A stretch of 64,000 nt of DNA from Exophiala sp. HKRS030. Lineage: Eukaryota; Ascomycota; Eurotiomycetes; Chaetothyriales; Herpotrichiellaceae. Positions 25,110 through 37,781 of this stretch are shown here, one piece after another. The position numbers and the translations under genes are program-made. The DNA lies in NCBI GenBank assembly GCA_023897205.1, contig JAHWDD010000003.1, positions 6,265,665 through 6,329,664 of the forward strand, written 5' to 3'. Position 1 is the stretch's first letter; each line of letters opens with the position of its first letter. A model generated the notes under the pieces. The model did not search any database, was not told where the DNA came from, and worked only from the letters and a program-made list of their open reading frames with translations.

Positions 25110-25979
25110 ATTGGGCACGGCAGTATAGGAGATCGCTTCGTGTCTCGTAGGGTATAATGCAAAAGGCGAAGGAGCGCTTGAGAGTAAATGAAGAAAGGGT
25201 TTCGAGTTGGTTGTGTTCAGGAAATGATTCTCATGCTTGTTGTTGGCCGCAGCCTAATCACCTGGGTTGGAGATGGAGTCGAACGAGTGACGCAAAGGCC
25301 AAAGGCGGGTGAACTTCATCAGCCACACCGAGAGAAGCTAAGCATAGCCACACACAAGCATTACGAACGACGACCAGGAGTATTGCGTACGCGAACACTT
25401 TAGAGTAGGTCTCTAGTTTTCAAAGGATTCGTGGAGATGGACAGTCTTTCCTATTTGCGTAGCTGTCTCGGTGAAGGTTCTTTTCTCTTTTCTCTTCTAC
25501 CGTTGTGGTAGGTGCAAGATCATACCCATATTGCGCAGTAAGACCTCTAGATATATCGCTGAAGCGTTCGCTAGAACCCGAGCAAGGAATCGGCCATAGC
25601 ATCCGATATCTGACCAAGAACTCCGTGCCCGTCATGGAATCATAAGCTTCCTCAGAAGACCGTATAAAAAGCAGTGTAAGCCAGCGTCCATAAGGACTAC
25701 ATGAAAAGTAAAAAAATTGGTCGGGACCACATTTCAAGCCGTCAAGTCATGAAGAAAAAAGTGCAGCACAAACTGCAGAGGCCTCGTCTAGCAACCACCG
25801 TCATGTTATAACACAAGAACCTCTTCAAGGTTTCAAGGCATGCTCAACGCCTGTAACAATCGCAGAGTAATTGAGATGCGGTCGGGATAGGCCAAAAACC
25901 TCTATCGCTTCGAATCTTGCCTATACATGCCAGAATCGGTGTAGTATTAGTTGTACAACACACAGGCAATCAACAATCG
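25110..25979. other. Intergenic region between HSE1 and PAK kinase
   Basis: 870 bp holding the HSE1 promoter and the 3' end of the kinase gene, both minus strand. No additional gene or motif recognised. Confidence 0.6.
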
Positions 25980-28762
25980 TTAGTTGCCCCGGTTCGCCTT
26001 TTCTGCGGCCCTACTTTCTCGAGCCGATTGCACGAGAGGAGCCAGGCTGGTAAGGGGAGCGCAATTGTGCATGAATGGATGCTATAACCGGGTTAGCAAG
26101 GACGGGCCGAGAAGCGTAGATACACTCACATGAAGTAGGTCATGAGCACTCGCTCGTTTTTCGGGCTCTACCTTCAGAGCAAAATGAAGAAAATCCCGGA
26201 AAACTGGTGACAGATCCGCCTCGTTCTTAATTTTTGGCGTGCCGTACTTGGCGATCAGATACAAAGCTCGTAGTGGCGACTCTGTGAGGTAAGGCGGCTC
26301 TCCTTCGATCATTTCGATGGCCATGATACCCAAGCTCCAGATATCAACCTTTCGGCCGTATTCTTTGCGAGTCACGACTTCTGGTGCCATCCAGTATGGG
26401 GTTCCCACCATTGTTGTTCGCTTATTCTGACTGTCGTTGATTTGTGCGCAGAAGCCAAAATCGGTCAATTTGATGTCGCCTCGTTCAGACAGCAGGATGT
26501 TGTCAGATTTGATATCCCGATGAATGACGTTCTTGGAATGGAGGTGCTGTAGGCCGTACAATGTCTGAGACAATTAGCATGTTTCAAGTTGATCGTCAAG
26601 GTACCACTTACTTCTCTGCAGACAGCCGCAATCTGTGCCTCACTCATCACATTGAAGGTCACAACATCGGTCAAACTGCCTCCTTGCATGTATTCCATCA
26701 CGACCCACAGATCGCCCTCGTGTAAGTAGCTATCGATGAAATTGACAATGTTCTTGTGTTTACTGTCTTTCATGACGATGATCTCATTGATGATCAAATC
26801 TTTCTTGGGCTGTTGTTCTAGGTTCATTTGCTTTATTGCAACACACCTTCTGCTGCCAACCTCAAACGCAGTAAAAACACCTCCTGAAGCACCTTGGCCA
26901 ATCTTGCTAAGGTTGCTGTATTTCGTTGTGGGATCGCCCGGGGTACAAATAGCCTGTAACCTGGCAGTGACATCGATGATATTGCTTTGTTGTCGTCTCG
27001 CTCGAGGTCTCGGGCCTGGAACCGGTCCCACTTTCGCCACTTGTGCTTGTCCTTGTAGATTTGGAGAGTCAGCTGTGGCAGCAAACTGCGTTTGAGGTAC
27101 GTGAGGACTATATTTCTGAGGTAGAATCTTCGGTGGCACCTCAGGCGCACCCGGTGCAACTTGGCGTTGACTCCGGCTACGGTCAAGCTGTTTGCTTTGA
27201 ATGGCTTGTTGAGCTATCAGCATTGCTTGTTCTTGTTGTTGCTGATACTGAGCAGGAGATTGTACGGGTTGTGATGGTCGAGGAGGGGATGGTCCAGGGG
27301 CTTTGGTGGAGTTTGAGCGACTGAACGCTTCTTCCTGCGAGACTTTGGGTGAGGAAGTGGAGATGGTTGCAGCTGGAGTCTGTGGCTTCGCGGGTTGTTC
27401 ATGAGTCCGTATCGGCATGTCATGCTTCATCGGCGGAGGAGGTGCAGGTCGGACTGGCGCCAAGTCTCGTAGGTTCTGCGTAGGTGGTTTCGGTGCAGGT
27501 CTATTGGGCATCATGAGAGCAGGTGAGGGAGCGGGCTTGGAACCCATTGCACTGGCCGGAAGACCCTTTGGTATAGGCGGCGGGGCGCGAGGGTTCTCGA
27601 AGCTGCCCTCGTGGTTTTGAGGGAACCGTGGGCTTGCTGGTGGTGATATGACTCCGGCAATGGGCGAATATGCGGCCGAATTTGCACCTATGTTAGGTGT
27701 TGTGGCTACAGGACTTTGGTAACTGCTGCTGCTGCTTTGAGGCGAGTCCGAGAGTTTCGCATGATCAAATTTTTGCCAAACGCCGTCATCAAATCCACCC
27801 GCGAAATTGCTCTTGTATGTTTCCACAATGTTCATCATCATCTGCGGATTCTGGTCCTGTTCGTTCTTGGAAATCCCACTGTCTGATAGTATTCTTTGCC
27901 ATTCCGCAGGAAGGCCCTAAGTGAGAATTAGCGAATGATTTCGTGATAATAACAGGATAGCATAGCCTACTGTAAACTGGCCGGTCTGATTGTCATAGCC
28001 CACATGGATCATGTGCATAGGGTTTTCGGGGGCAGAGATCTTGATAGTCCGCGGTGACCCTAGCATGTTGTTCATAAAACTTGAGAAGCCGCTCTTCTTG
28101 CGAAAGGGCCCTGGCGGTTTGGAGCCATCGCCAGAGAATCTCTTAGGGCTGAGGATGCCGGTGTCCGATTTGGGAGGCGTGACTTCCATCATGGCGATTC
28201 CAGAAGATCTCGACATGTGCGATGTGCCTCCCGAAGGGGTACGAGACTCTGGACTCGTATGATTACGAGCGAGCTGCGGAGGTTGTGAGGTCTGCATCAC
28301 ATCATTTTGTCCTCTAGTAAGACCCGCGGTCTGGAATGATGATAAGAGACCCGAAGCGTCAAACGGCGCGCCTATCAAGTCGTTGTGACGGTCATCCGAG
28401 GTTTGTGGAGTAGGAGGATAGGCTTGCGGTGGGAGGTAGGTGTCGCCGGTGGTAGGAGCGAAGAACTCGTGGGAGGGAATGATGGGCGAAGGGTTCGTGG
28501 TGATTTGCTCGAGGGAAGAAGATGAGCCGTAGGCGCTGGACTGAGATCGGTGGTGAAAGTCGCGAGCAGAGTGTGCGGCTCCTGGAGTACCACGCGGGTA
28601 AGGCGATGGAGCTGACGGTGCTCGTTGCAGAGTGGCCGACGACTGAGGTTTGCGTAACGAAGGAAGCTTGGAGGGATAGGCTGAAGGTGGAGGGTTCTTG
28701 GTGAGTGTTGCTCGACGTCGTTTAGTCGGAGCAGAGGCGTCAGGATGGATGTCGGAGTTCAT
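25980..28762 (-). CDS. STE20: p21-activated (PAK/Ste20-type) protein kinase
   Basis: CDS = complement(join(25980..26081, 26130..26564, 26612..27916, 27971..28762)), 877 residues. The CRIB/PBD domain is at about 242-300 ([38 protein letters not shown]), split by the first intron. A long Pro/Ser/Gln-rich linker follows. The kinase domain spans about 597-850: [10 protein letters not shown], the VAIK lysine, H714-R-D716 in the catalytic loop, D734-FG, and [10 protein letters not shown]. The C-terminus is [19 protein letters not shown]. No PH domain precedes the CRIB, which favours the Ste20/Pak1 class over Cla4. It should act downstream of Cdc42/Rac in polarity, mating or filamentation MAPK signalling. 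The start at 28762 (MNSDIHPD) is the first ATG in the frame; upstream in-frame sequence has only non-ATG codons. Confidence 0.93.
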
Positions 28763-31655
28763 GTTTTGAACTGGCAGGTTTGTTGAAGTTGGCAGGAAAG
28801 CGGGCAACTTGGAGCCAACCACGCCTCTGACTCGCGACGGGGTGGGCGTGAATGAGGCACACAACTTCGGGGGTGGCGCTTAACCAGGAACAGACGCGCG
28901 GACCATGCAGCTGTCAAGGGTACTGGACGGAGTCGACAATAACAAGCATCTTCTGGTGGTTCAGGATTCTAGAGAGAGGTGAAGGAATTGAACGAGAGGC
29001 GGCTTGGTGGTCGGTTTAGATTTGTTTTTGCAACGCGAACCAGCGAGAGCAGATCACAGCACTGTAACGGAGTACGGAGCAGTACCTCTTTACATGTTTA
29101 AACTGCACAGCACACCACGGTACAGAAGTTACAGCACACCACAACAACAATAACACGAGCGTGGCCATATTTTATTTCTCTCTCTTCAGCTATTTGACTA
29201 CTTGCACAGCCTGATAGGAGGGCCACAAGTGCATCATCTGTACTTGTCTGGCGATTGCTTCACTTTCCATCTATCTCTCACCTGTCTGGCACAATACGTA
29301 TTGTACCTCTCTACCTAGGTATACTTGCCGGTGCTAGCTGCGCGTATGCACTTCACTAAGCCCTCACGTAAAGCCACACCAGTTGCCTTGCCACGGAGTT
29401 GGGTTGGGCATCCAACCTCTACTAACTCGGATGAGTAGTTCTTCTCGCCCTATGAAATACTCCAGACTACGCCCTGTGAATACCGTACGATCGATCGGGC
29501 AGAGAGCCACAATAATGAATTCTTTTTCCACCTTCTTTCACTCTCCATGATGTGGACTACTCCTACTCCGTACGTACCCAATATCAAGACATTCCTCCGC
29601 CCGGAAAGTACTGTAGAGTACCCTACCGAGTACCATAGCCTGATCCACCTCACGATCCTGGCGACTGGGATCAGTGTTTGCTCAACCCTCGAAGATACAT
29701 TTTGTTGTCGACGATAGTTTCGGTGACAGAACTGACCTGGGCTGTTTGACCAACCTACAGACAACTACTCCGTAAACAGAGGGAGTCAATGCTGTCACCA
29801 CCACTCATGCTACAGTGTGCCAGCTGCCGATCTGCGCCTCCCCTGTGCCGTGATCTTCTGCTGTGTGCGTTACGCAGGTCGTGCATGCATGCAGCAATGT
29901 CACGGCCCCAGGCTTTTCGCCCAACGAATCTCCACCTCCACCTTGCTAAGTGGTCACTGCCTTACGGACTTGCTGCATCCCCGTTCAATCGATAACAGCC
30001 AATTCCTGATATCGATAGTTTTGCCTGATGATCACAGCCCTGATCTTCAGCCGATCACCGCCTGAATACAGCATCTTTGACAGCCGGGCACTGCCTCCTC
30101 CACGTGTCCTACCAAGAACAAGGCAACCTTGAACGGGTGCGAATTCACCACCTCAGATGGTTGAGAACTCTCTTGTGGCCTTGCACAGACTTTCTGATAG
30201 AAAACAACAACAATGCAAAGTTCTGGGTGCTCCATTCATCAAATTTAATCTCACCTGGGGAATAGTCACAAAAGATGTACTAAGTAAGCCTCAGAACGCT
30301 CCCCCGTCATTGTGGCCGGTCCACAGTGGGCATTCCATGGATGTTCTGAAACAACTGAGGGCGCCTTCATCAACCAGGCCAGCATCCTCTCCAATGACAG
30401 CCCGGTGTTTTCTCTCACTCTTGTCATGGTGTTTCCGGGTAAGTTCTCAGGACATCCGCTGTAAGCCAGCCTTAATACTACGAGCCTTCCGTAATATTAA
30501 TGAGAACCACAATTTCGTCCTCCTGGTTTGACCTTGATCTCTTTGTGGAAGCTGTCATCGTGAAGCACAAAATCATCGATCCAGACAAAGTACAGAGTAT
30601 TGGTTTGCAATCTACGGCTCGGTCCAGTGTCCACATCAGAAATAAAAATGTCCGCCGTTTGCGGGTCTTTGGACACTGCGAAAAAGTCCTATGTACTGTT
30701 TGTACGGAGTACTCGCGCAGAATGGTCGACTCCATGTCATTCCGTAACCATGCTACGGAGTACCATCAAACAATTCCCGCCTTCCTAGGCTTGCGGATGC
30801 AGCCACAGCAGGGTTCCCTTGACCTGTACTCCGTAAGCCCTCGCAAATCTCAAATTTGCTGCTACTACTGCTGCATTTCCGCCTTCCACTTTCGTCGTTT
30901 CAGCCGACTGCGTATCGTTCTGAACGGCCAAATCTCTGACAGGTCTACTACTGTGTCACTACCAGTTCCACAACCTCTAAGCTTGCGAGATTGTCACACG
31001 TTTCGAGAGGGACGAGAGGTGCCTTTCTTTTTCAAGTTCGTCACAAAAATCATCTCGCCCGGGCGGTTGCGACTTTGGTCCTCCCTTATACGGAGTAGAA
31101 GTCAGTCAATTTGTTACCTGTGATCTTCCAGCACAGTCTGCGGGACACTTCGGCGCAGCACAATATAATTGGGCATTCGTTGTCAACAAATTCTGGAGGT
31201 TGGAATGTCTGCAATTGAGAGGTGTAGGCGAGTCGCGCATTGACACGGTCGAGGCAGAGGAAACTCGCACAGGAGACGATACGATCAACATTCTTTGGGA
31301 TAACAATGATCGCCCGAGTCTCCTGTGTATCTCGGCGCAGCCTTCGTTTGAAATAAGCGCTTTGCAGCTCCATTGAAGCGGATCGAAGAGACCTACTCTT
31401 CAATGGTAAGCATCTTTACTTGATGTTCTGAGCATTTTCAACGCGACGAGAATACTTCATTGATCGTACTGCATACGCAGTATCAATGGTCACAATGTCA
31501 TCACAGATCCTTTTCTATATGTATATCAATATATGTTTGTCTTGCACCAGACACACTCAACGCCATTGCTGTTTCTTATTATCCCCCATGAAGAATCTTT
31601 TTGAGACCCTCCCACGCAAAAAGTCATCTGCGCCCTTTATTTAGCAGACTTTCCT
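28763..31655. other. 2.9 kb intergenic region rich in the TACGGAGTA motif
   Basis: It holds the promoter and leader of the PAK kinase on the left and the 3' side of the Old Yellow Enzyme gene on the right. Six exact 9-mer copies are present (29564, 29766, 30703, 30754, 30827, 31089), plus near copies at about 29065. A palindromic TACCTAGGTA is at about 29313. The longest frame (30500-31123 plus, 207 codons) is unrecognisable, contains several motif copies and is treated as non-coding. Confidence 0.6.
29564..31097. repeat. Cluster of six TACGGAGTA/TACTCCGTA 9-mers
   Basis: Exact copies at 29564, 29766, 30703, 30754, 30827 and 31089 in non-coding DNA between the PAK kinase and Old Yellow Enzyme genes. 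Confidence 0.75.
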
Positions 31656-34348
<2,693 letters not shown>

Positions 34349-37243
34349 TCAAACGTTCCCAATGACGACCATATACCGGAGTTTATTGTCCTTGCTGGTC
34401 TTGTTGGTGTCCGGTCCACTCATCCCGTCGTCGAGTTGCATCTGGCTACTCTTCCAACCCCAGCTCTTGCTCACGTCGAACCGATCCGGAGCGCTCTCGT
34501 AGATGCTCAATAGCCGGCCGGCCTTGCTAGGTGAGTATATCTTGAAGTACGTCCGGATCGTAGGCCGCGAGTCCATATAAGGTGGCATGGTGGAAACATT
34601 GTATTTCCGGTTCCTGCGCACGAGCTCTTCATCCTCTTCATCTTCATCCAGCATTTGCGTGCCTGTGGCGCCCCCTTCTCCTCCAGAGTCCACCGTATTA
34701 CCAGGCATTTGTGAAGTCTTGTTGTTGGTTGCTGCAATCCCGCCTATTCGATCCTTGGTGGGGGAGCTTTCCGTGTCGCCAAAGCGTACGGTCCCGGAGT
34801 CAAACTCCGTAGAGACCGACGATCCATCCTCGCGATCGGCTTCCGGCCCCCGAGCAGCTTCGCCGGTCCTCCAGATCTGATTGCGCCGTTCGTTCTTCCG
34901 AAGTAGCATCTCACGCTCGAGCTGTCCGATTCGATCGTCGACAGTGGCGGGGATGAACTGAGCCAGAGGGTCATCATTTGGGTCCTTGTCCTTGGCACGA
35001 TGTAGATATATTCCGAGTTGTTGTGATTTCGAGTTGTTGACGCGTTGAATGTAGAGATTCCACAGGCTCCCTGCGTACCACACCGTCTGCGAGTAGATGC
35101 GTTTCTTCTCTTTTAGCGACCTCGGGTTGGGAAACTCGGCGGCGAAGCGAAACGGAGGATAATGGCTAAACCGGGGCGCATCCTCTGGCGAATAGTTCCT
35201 TGACGGAGGCCTACCACCTTCAATCACGTTTTGGCCAGTGAAGTCAAACGCCCAGGCCACATCCGTTGGTTCGAGACTCGCCGACAGTCTGGCTGCATTC
35301 GTGCTCCAGTCGGCGCCAATCGTCGCGTTCGATGCGATACAGGCTTCGCGGGTTCCGCCCATTACGCAGGACACATCATGGCTGGGAATCCAGAATTTCC
35401 GGGGCTTGCCATTGCCGTCCCATGAACCAGACTCCATCTCGAGACCAGCTTCGCTTGCCTCATCTTGCTCCCTTCCTTTCCCTTTGACCATGGCCGAGGC
35501 CTCTTGATCTGTGACAACCACTTCATAATCGTCGGCAACTTCGCTCAGCCCTAACTCAATATCTCCATCTCGAGCGTTGAGGACTTTTTGTCGAAGTTCC
35601 ATGGACATCCACAAAGCATCAGATATAACCTTTTCTGGTAGTATAGGAACCCCGAGAATATCTCGGTGAGAGCGAATCTGTTGCAACTGCTCGAATCGCA
35701 GATGCACGTAGTGAATGCCCTCATCAAGAAGGACCAATAGCGGTGCAACTTCGGGTGTGGTATACAGAGCGATCCATGCGTCGTCCTTTTCGGACACATA
35801 CCGATTGTTACCTGCAATCCTGTATGGAGCATCAAACCTCACCGCGAAAAACCGGAGGCTATTCGGCTTTGGATGAATGTATCGTCCTCCAGGAGAGACT
35901 AGACCATTCTCGACGGCTTTGGCCCGAAGACGGCGATTGAGTAGCTTCACCGCCAAATACCATCTGTCCCATTCTCCAGGCACGAAGAAAGGGTCACCGC
36001 CAACGATCTCACGAATGATCTCTGCGGGTATCTCGTCCCAGAACTCATATGGCATCTCCCAACCTTCCCTACACAACATAGCTTTGGCTGAGGCAAGGAT
36101 ACGATCTCCGGATTTGCCATAGTAATTGTTTGTGACGAGCTTGATGAGGCTGGCGAGCGTAGAAGGCTGCATTTGCCGAAGAATGCTTTCGACACATGAA
36201 TCAACCAGGTCTGGTATGTCGAGCCAACAGCCCGTTGCGAAAAGTCCAATGGCTTCTTCCTCTTCCTGAAGTGGAAACTGCGTGCCATATATCCTTTTCA
36301 AGGCAAGCTCAAATGCAGTTTTTGTAATGTTTGCATCGATATCCTCAGGCAGAATGGTTATTTCTTTGGCACTACTTTCTGCCCATGATCCAGAAAATGC
36401 CGAGGCAAAGAAAGGGACTCGGTCGAGTAGAAGTTTATGAAGTTTATAAGCTTGTCCAAAGGCGTGCACTGTTATATCGGAGTGGCGTCCTTCTTCAAAT
36501 CCAAAGTGGAATAGGTGGCCGGTCAGAGTCGAGGTATCACCAATACTCCGGCCAATACCCGAGATGGCACGGATATAGGATGGACCTCTCGACAAACTTG
36601 GACTTCGTGCATCCCCAGGAACGAATAGGCGAGAGACGGTAGCCGGGGTACTGGCTGAGGCAATATCCAGAGCATTTGTCGTCGTGTTTGTCGTTGGGTC
36701 ATCGACATCTTTCTCTGAGCTGTTTAGAGGTTGTCTATTTGCAGTCACTGGTGTTGAAGGAGTAGTATCACCAGGCCGACTAAGACTTCGACGGCTGCCG
36801 CCGGCATGTGTCAATGCAGCCAAGGGTCCTGTGGTACTGGAAGAGATCGCACCACTCATTGATGCTAGAGCAGTGTTTGCCGATATAGAAGCGGTTGGAG
36901 GTCCAGATGCGAAGATGGATCGAAGCGGAGGCTCGAACGAAGTTGTCGGGATGCTTTGCTCTCCATAGTTACTTGCAAGAACCTGGTTCGCAGACGCGGC
37001 TCTTCGTTGCGATAGTGGCCGTGAAGGACTCCCCGTGGTCTGTGGCAGCGGTGATCTGATAACTCTGGAGGAGGATGTATCGGCTAGATATTGTGATGAA
37101 TGCAAAGGTGAAGCCACGCTGTTCCGGTCACTCCAGGGCGACCTAGGGTTTTCTGGATTTGGGGCTGAGGGCTCGTAATCACTGAAGAGTCCTTCCACAT
37201 CATCTCTGGAAGCACTCCAACCGGACAAGCCTTCTTGGTCCAT
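34349..37243 (-). CDS. BTB/POZ domain protein (germ cell-less-like layout)
   Basis: Unspliced, 964 residues. The ATG at 37243 (MDQEGLSGWSASRDD) is the first real ATG in the frame. The N-terminal ~240 residues are Ser/Pro/Thr-rich. The BTB/POZ domain at about 245-340 reads GRHSDITVHAFGQAYKLHK, LLLDRVPFFASAF, EITILPEDIDANITKTAFEL, followed by a BACK-like helical region (TLASLIKLVTNNYYGKSGD). The conserved C-terminal half (WYAGSLWNLYIQRVNNSKSQ, LGIYLHRAK, TIRTYFKIYSPS) resembles GMCL1/germ cell-less-type proteins. Such proteins are often Cullin-3 adaptors; that role here is inference. An acidic EDEEDEELVRR stretch lies near 900. It shares a 538-bp divergent promoter with the TAPT1-family gene. 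Confidence 0.88.
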   Translation of the reverse strand: MDQEGLSGWSASRDDVEGLFSDYEPSAPNPENPRSPWSDRNSVASPLHSSQYLADTSSSRVIRSPLPQTTGSPSRPLSQRRAASANQVLASNYGEQSIPTTSFEPPLRSIFASGPPTASISANTALASMSGAISSSTTGPLAALTHAGGSRRSLSRPGDTTPSTPVTANRQPLNSSEKDVDDPTTNTTTNALDIASASTPATVSRLFVPGDARSPSLSRGPSYIRAISGIGRSIGDTSTLTGHLFHFGFEEGRHSDITVHAFGQAYKLHKLLLDRVPFFASAFSGSWAESSAKEITILPEDIDANITKTAFELALKRIYGTQFPLQEEEEAIGLFATGCWLDIPDLVDSCVESILRQMQPSTLASLIKLVTNNYYGKSGDRILASAKAMLCREGWEMPYEFWDEIPAEIIREIVGGDPFFVPGEWDRWYLAVKLLNRRLRAKAVENGLVSPGGRYIHPKPNSLRFFAVRFDAPYRIAGNNRYVSEKDDAWIALYTTPEVAPLLVLLDEGIHYVHLRFEQLQQIRSHRDILGVPILPEKVISDALWMSMELRQKVLNARDGDIELGLSEVADDYEVVVTDQEASAMVKGKGREQDEASEAGLEMESGSWDGNGKPRKFWIPSHDVSCVMGGTREACIASNATIGADWSTNAARLSASLEPTDVAWAFDFTGQNVIEGGRPPSRNYSPEDAPRFSHYPPFRFAAEFPNPRSLKEKKRIYSQTVWYAGSLWNLYIQRVNNSKSQQLGIYLHRAKDKDPNDDPLAQFIPATVDDRIGQLEREMLLRKNERRNQIWRTGEAARGPEADREDGSSVSTEFDSGTVRFGDTESSPTKDRIGGIAATNNKTSQMPGNTVDSGGEGGATGTQMLDEDEEDEELVRRNRKYNVSTMPPYMDSRPTIRTYFKIYSPSKAGRLLSIYESAPDRFDVSKSWGWKSSQMQLDDGMSGPDTNKTSKDNKLRYMVVIGNV

Positions 37244-37781
37244 TCTAAAAGGGCTCAATTGGCCCGACAGTTTATTGTGAGACGCTTTATGATGTGGCCA
37301 GCCGCTTCATGGTAATTGCCAGAAGCCTGATGGTCACAGCTTCGAGGGAACGGCAATGACCCTTGGGAACCAACGGCTCTGGTATTCTTGACTCAGTATC
37401 TGGGTCGAAGACTCGGCGACCACAGTGTAGATGGTGTTACTCCGTATGAGGTTTGGACGTGAAAGTTGGAAGTTGGCAGGTGATGAATGAGACTAGCTGA
37501 TGTGTGATGCCTTGTGGCTGGTGGCTGGTGGCCTGGTCTTATCGATAACGAGCCGAGTGACTCTCTTTGGATGCCGCAAAAGTGACATCTTTTGTTTCTC
37601 GCAGGCTCTCCTACATTAGAAACCACTTGTTCACGAGCAGGACTAACAACTAATTACCCATGCGTGGAATTTTGTGCTGGATTTTCCTGAAAGCCCACTG
37701 CTCGTGATTGACTATATTCACCAAGGCCATTTAGTTCTAAAATCATGGCCCTTTGGCCACTCGACTCACTTTCAATTCTAG
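37244..37781. promoter_or_regulatory. Divergent promoter between BTB protein and TAPT1-family gene
   Basis: 538 bp between opposing start codons, with one exact TACTCCGTA at 37438-37446. No other recognised element. Confidence 0.55.

Noticed and set aside
30500..31123. 207-codon plus-strand frame
   Set aside because: Contains several TACGGAGTA copies and has no recognisable domain or gene-like composition.
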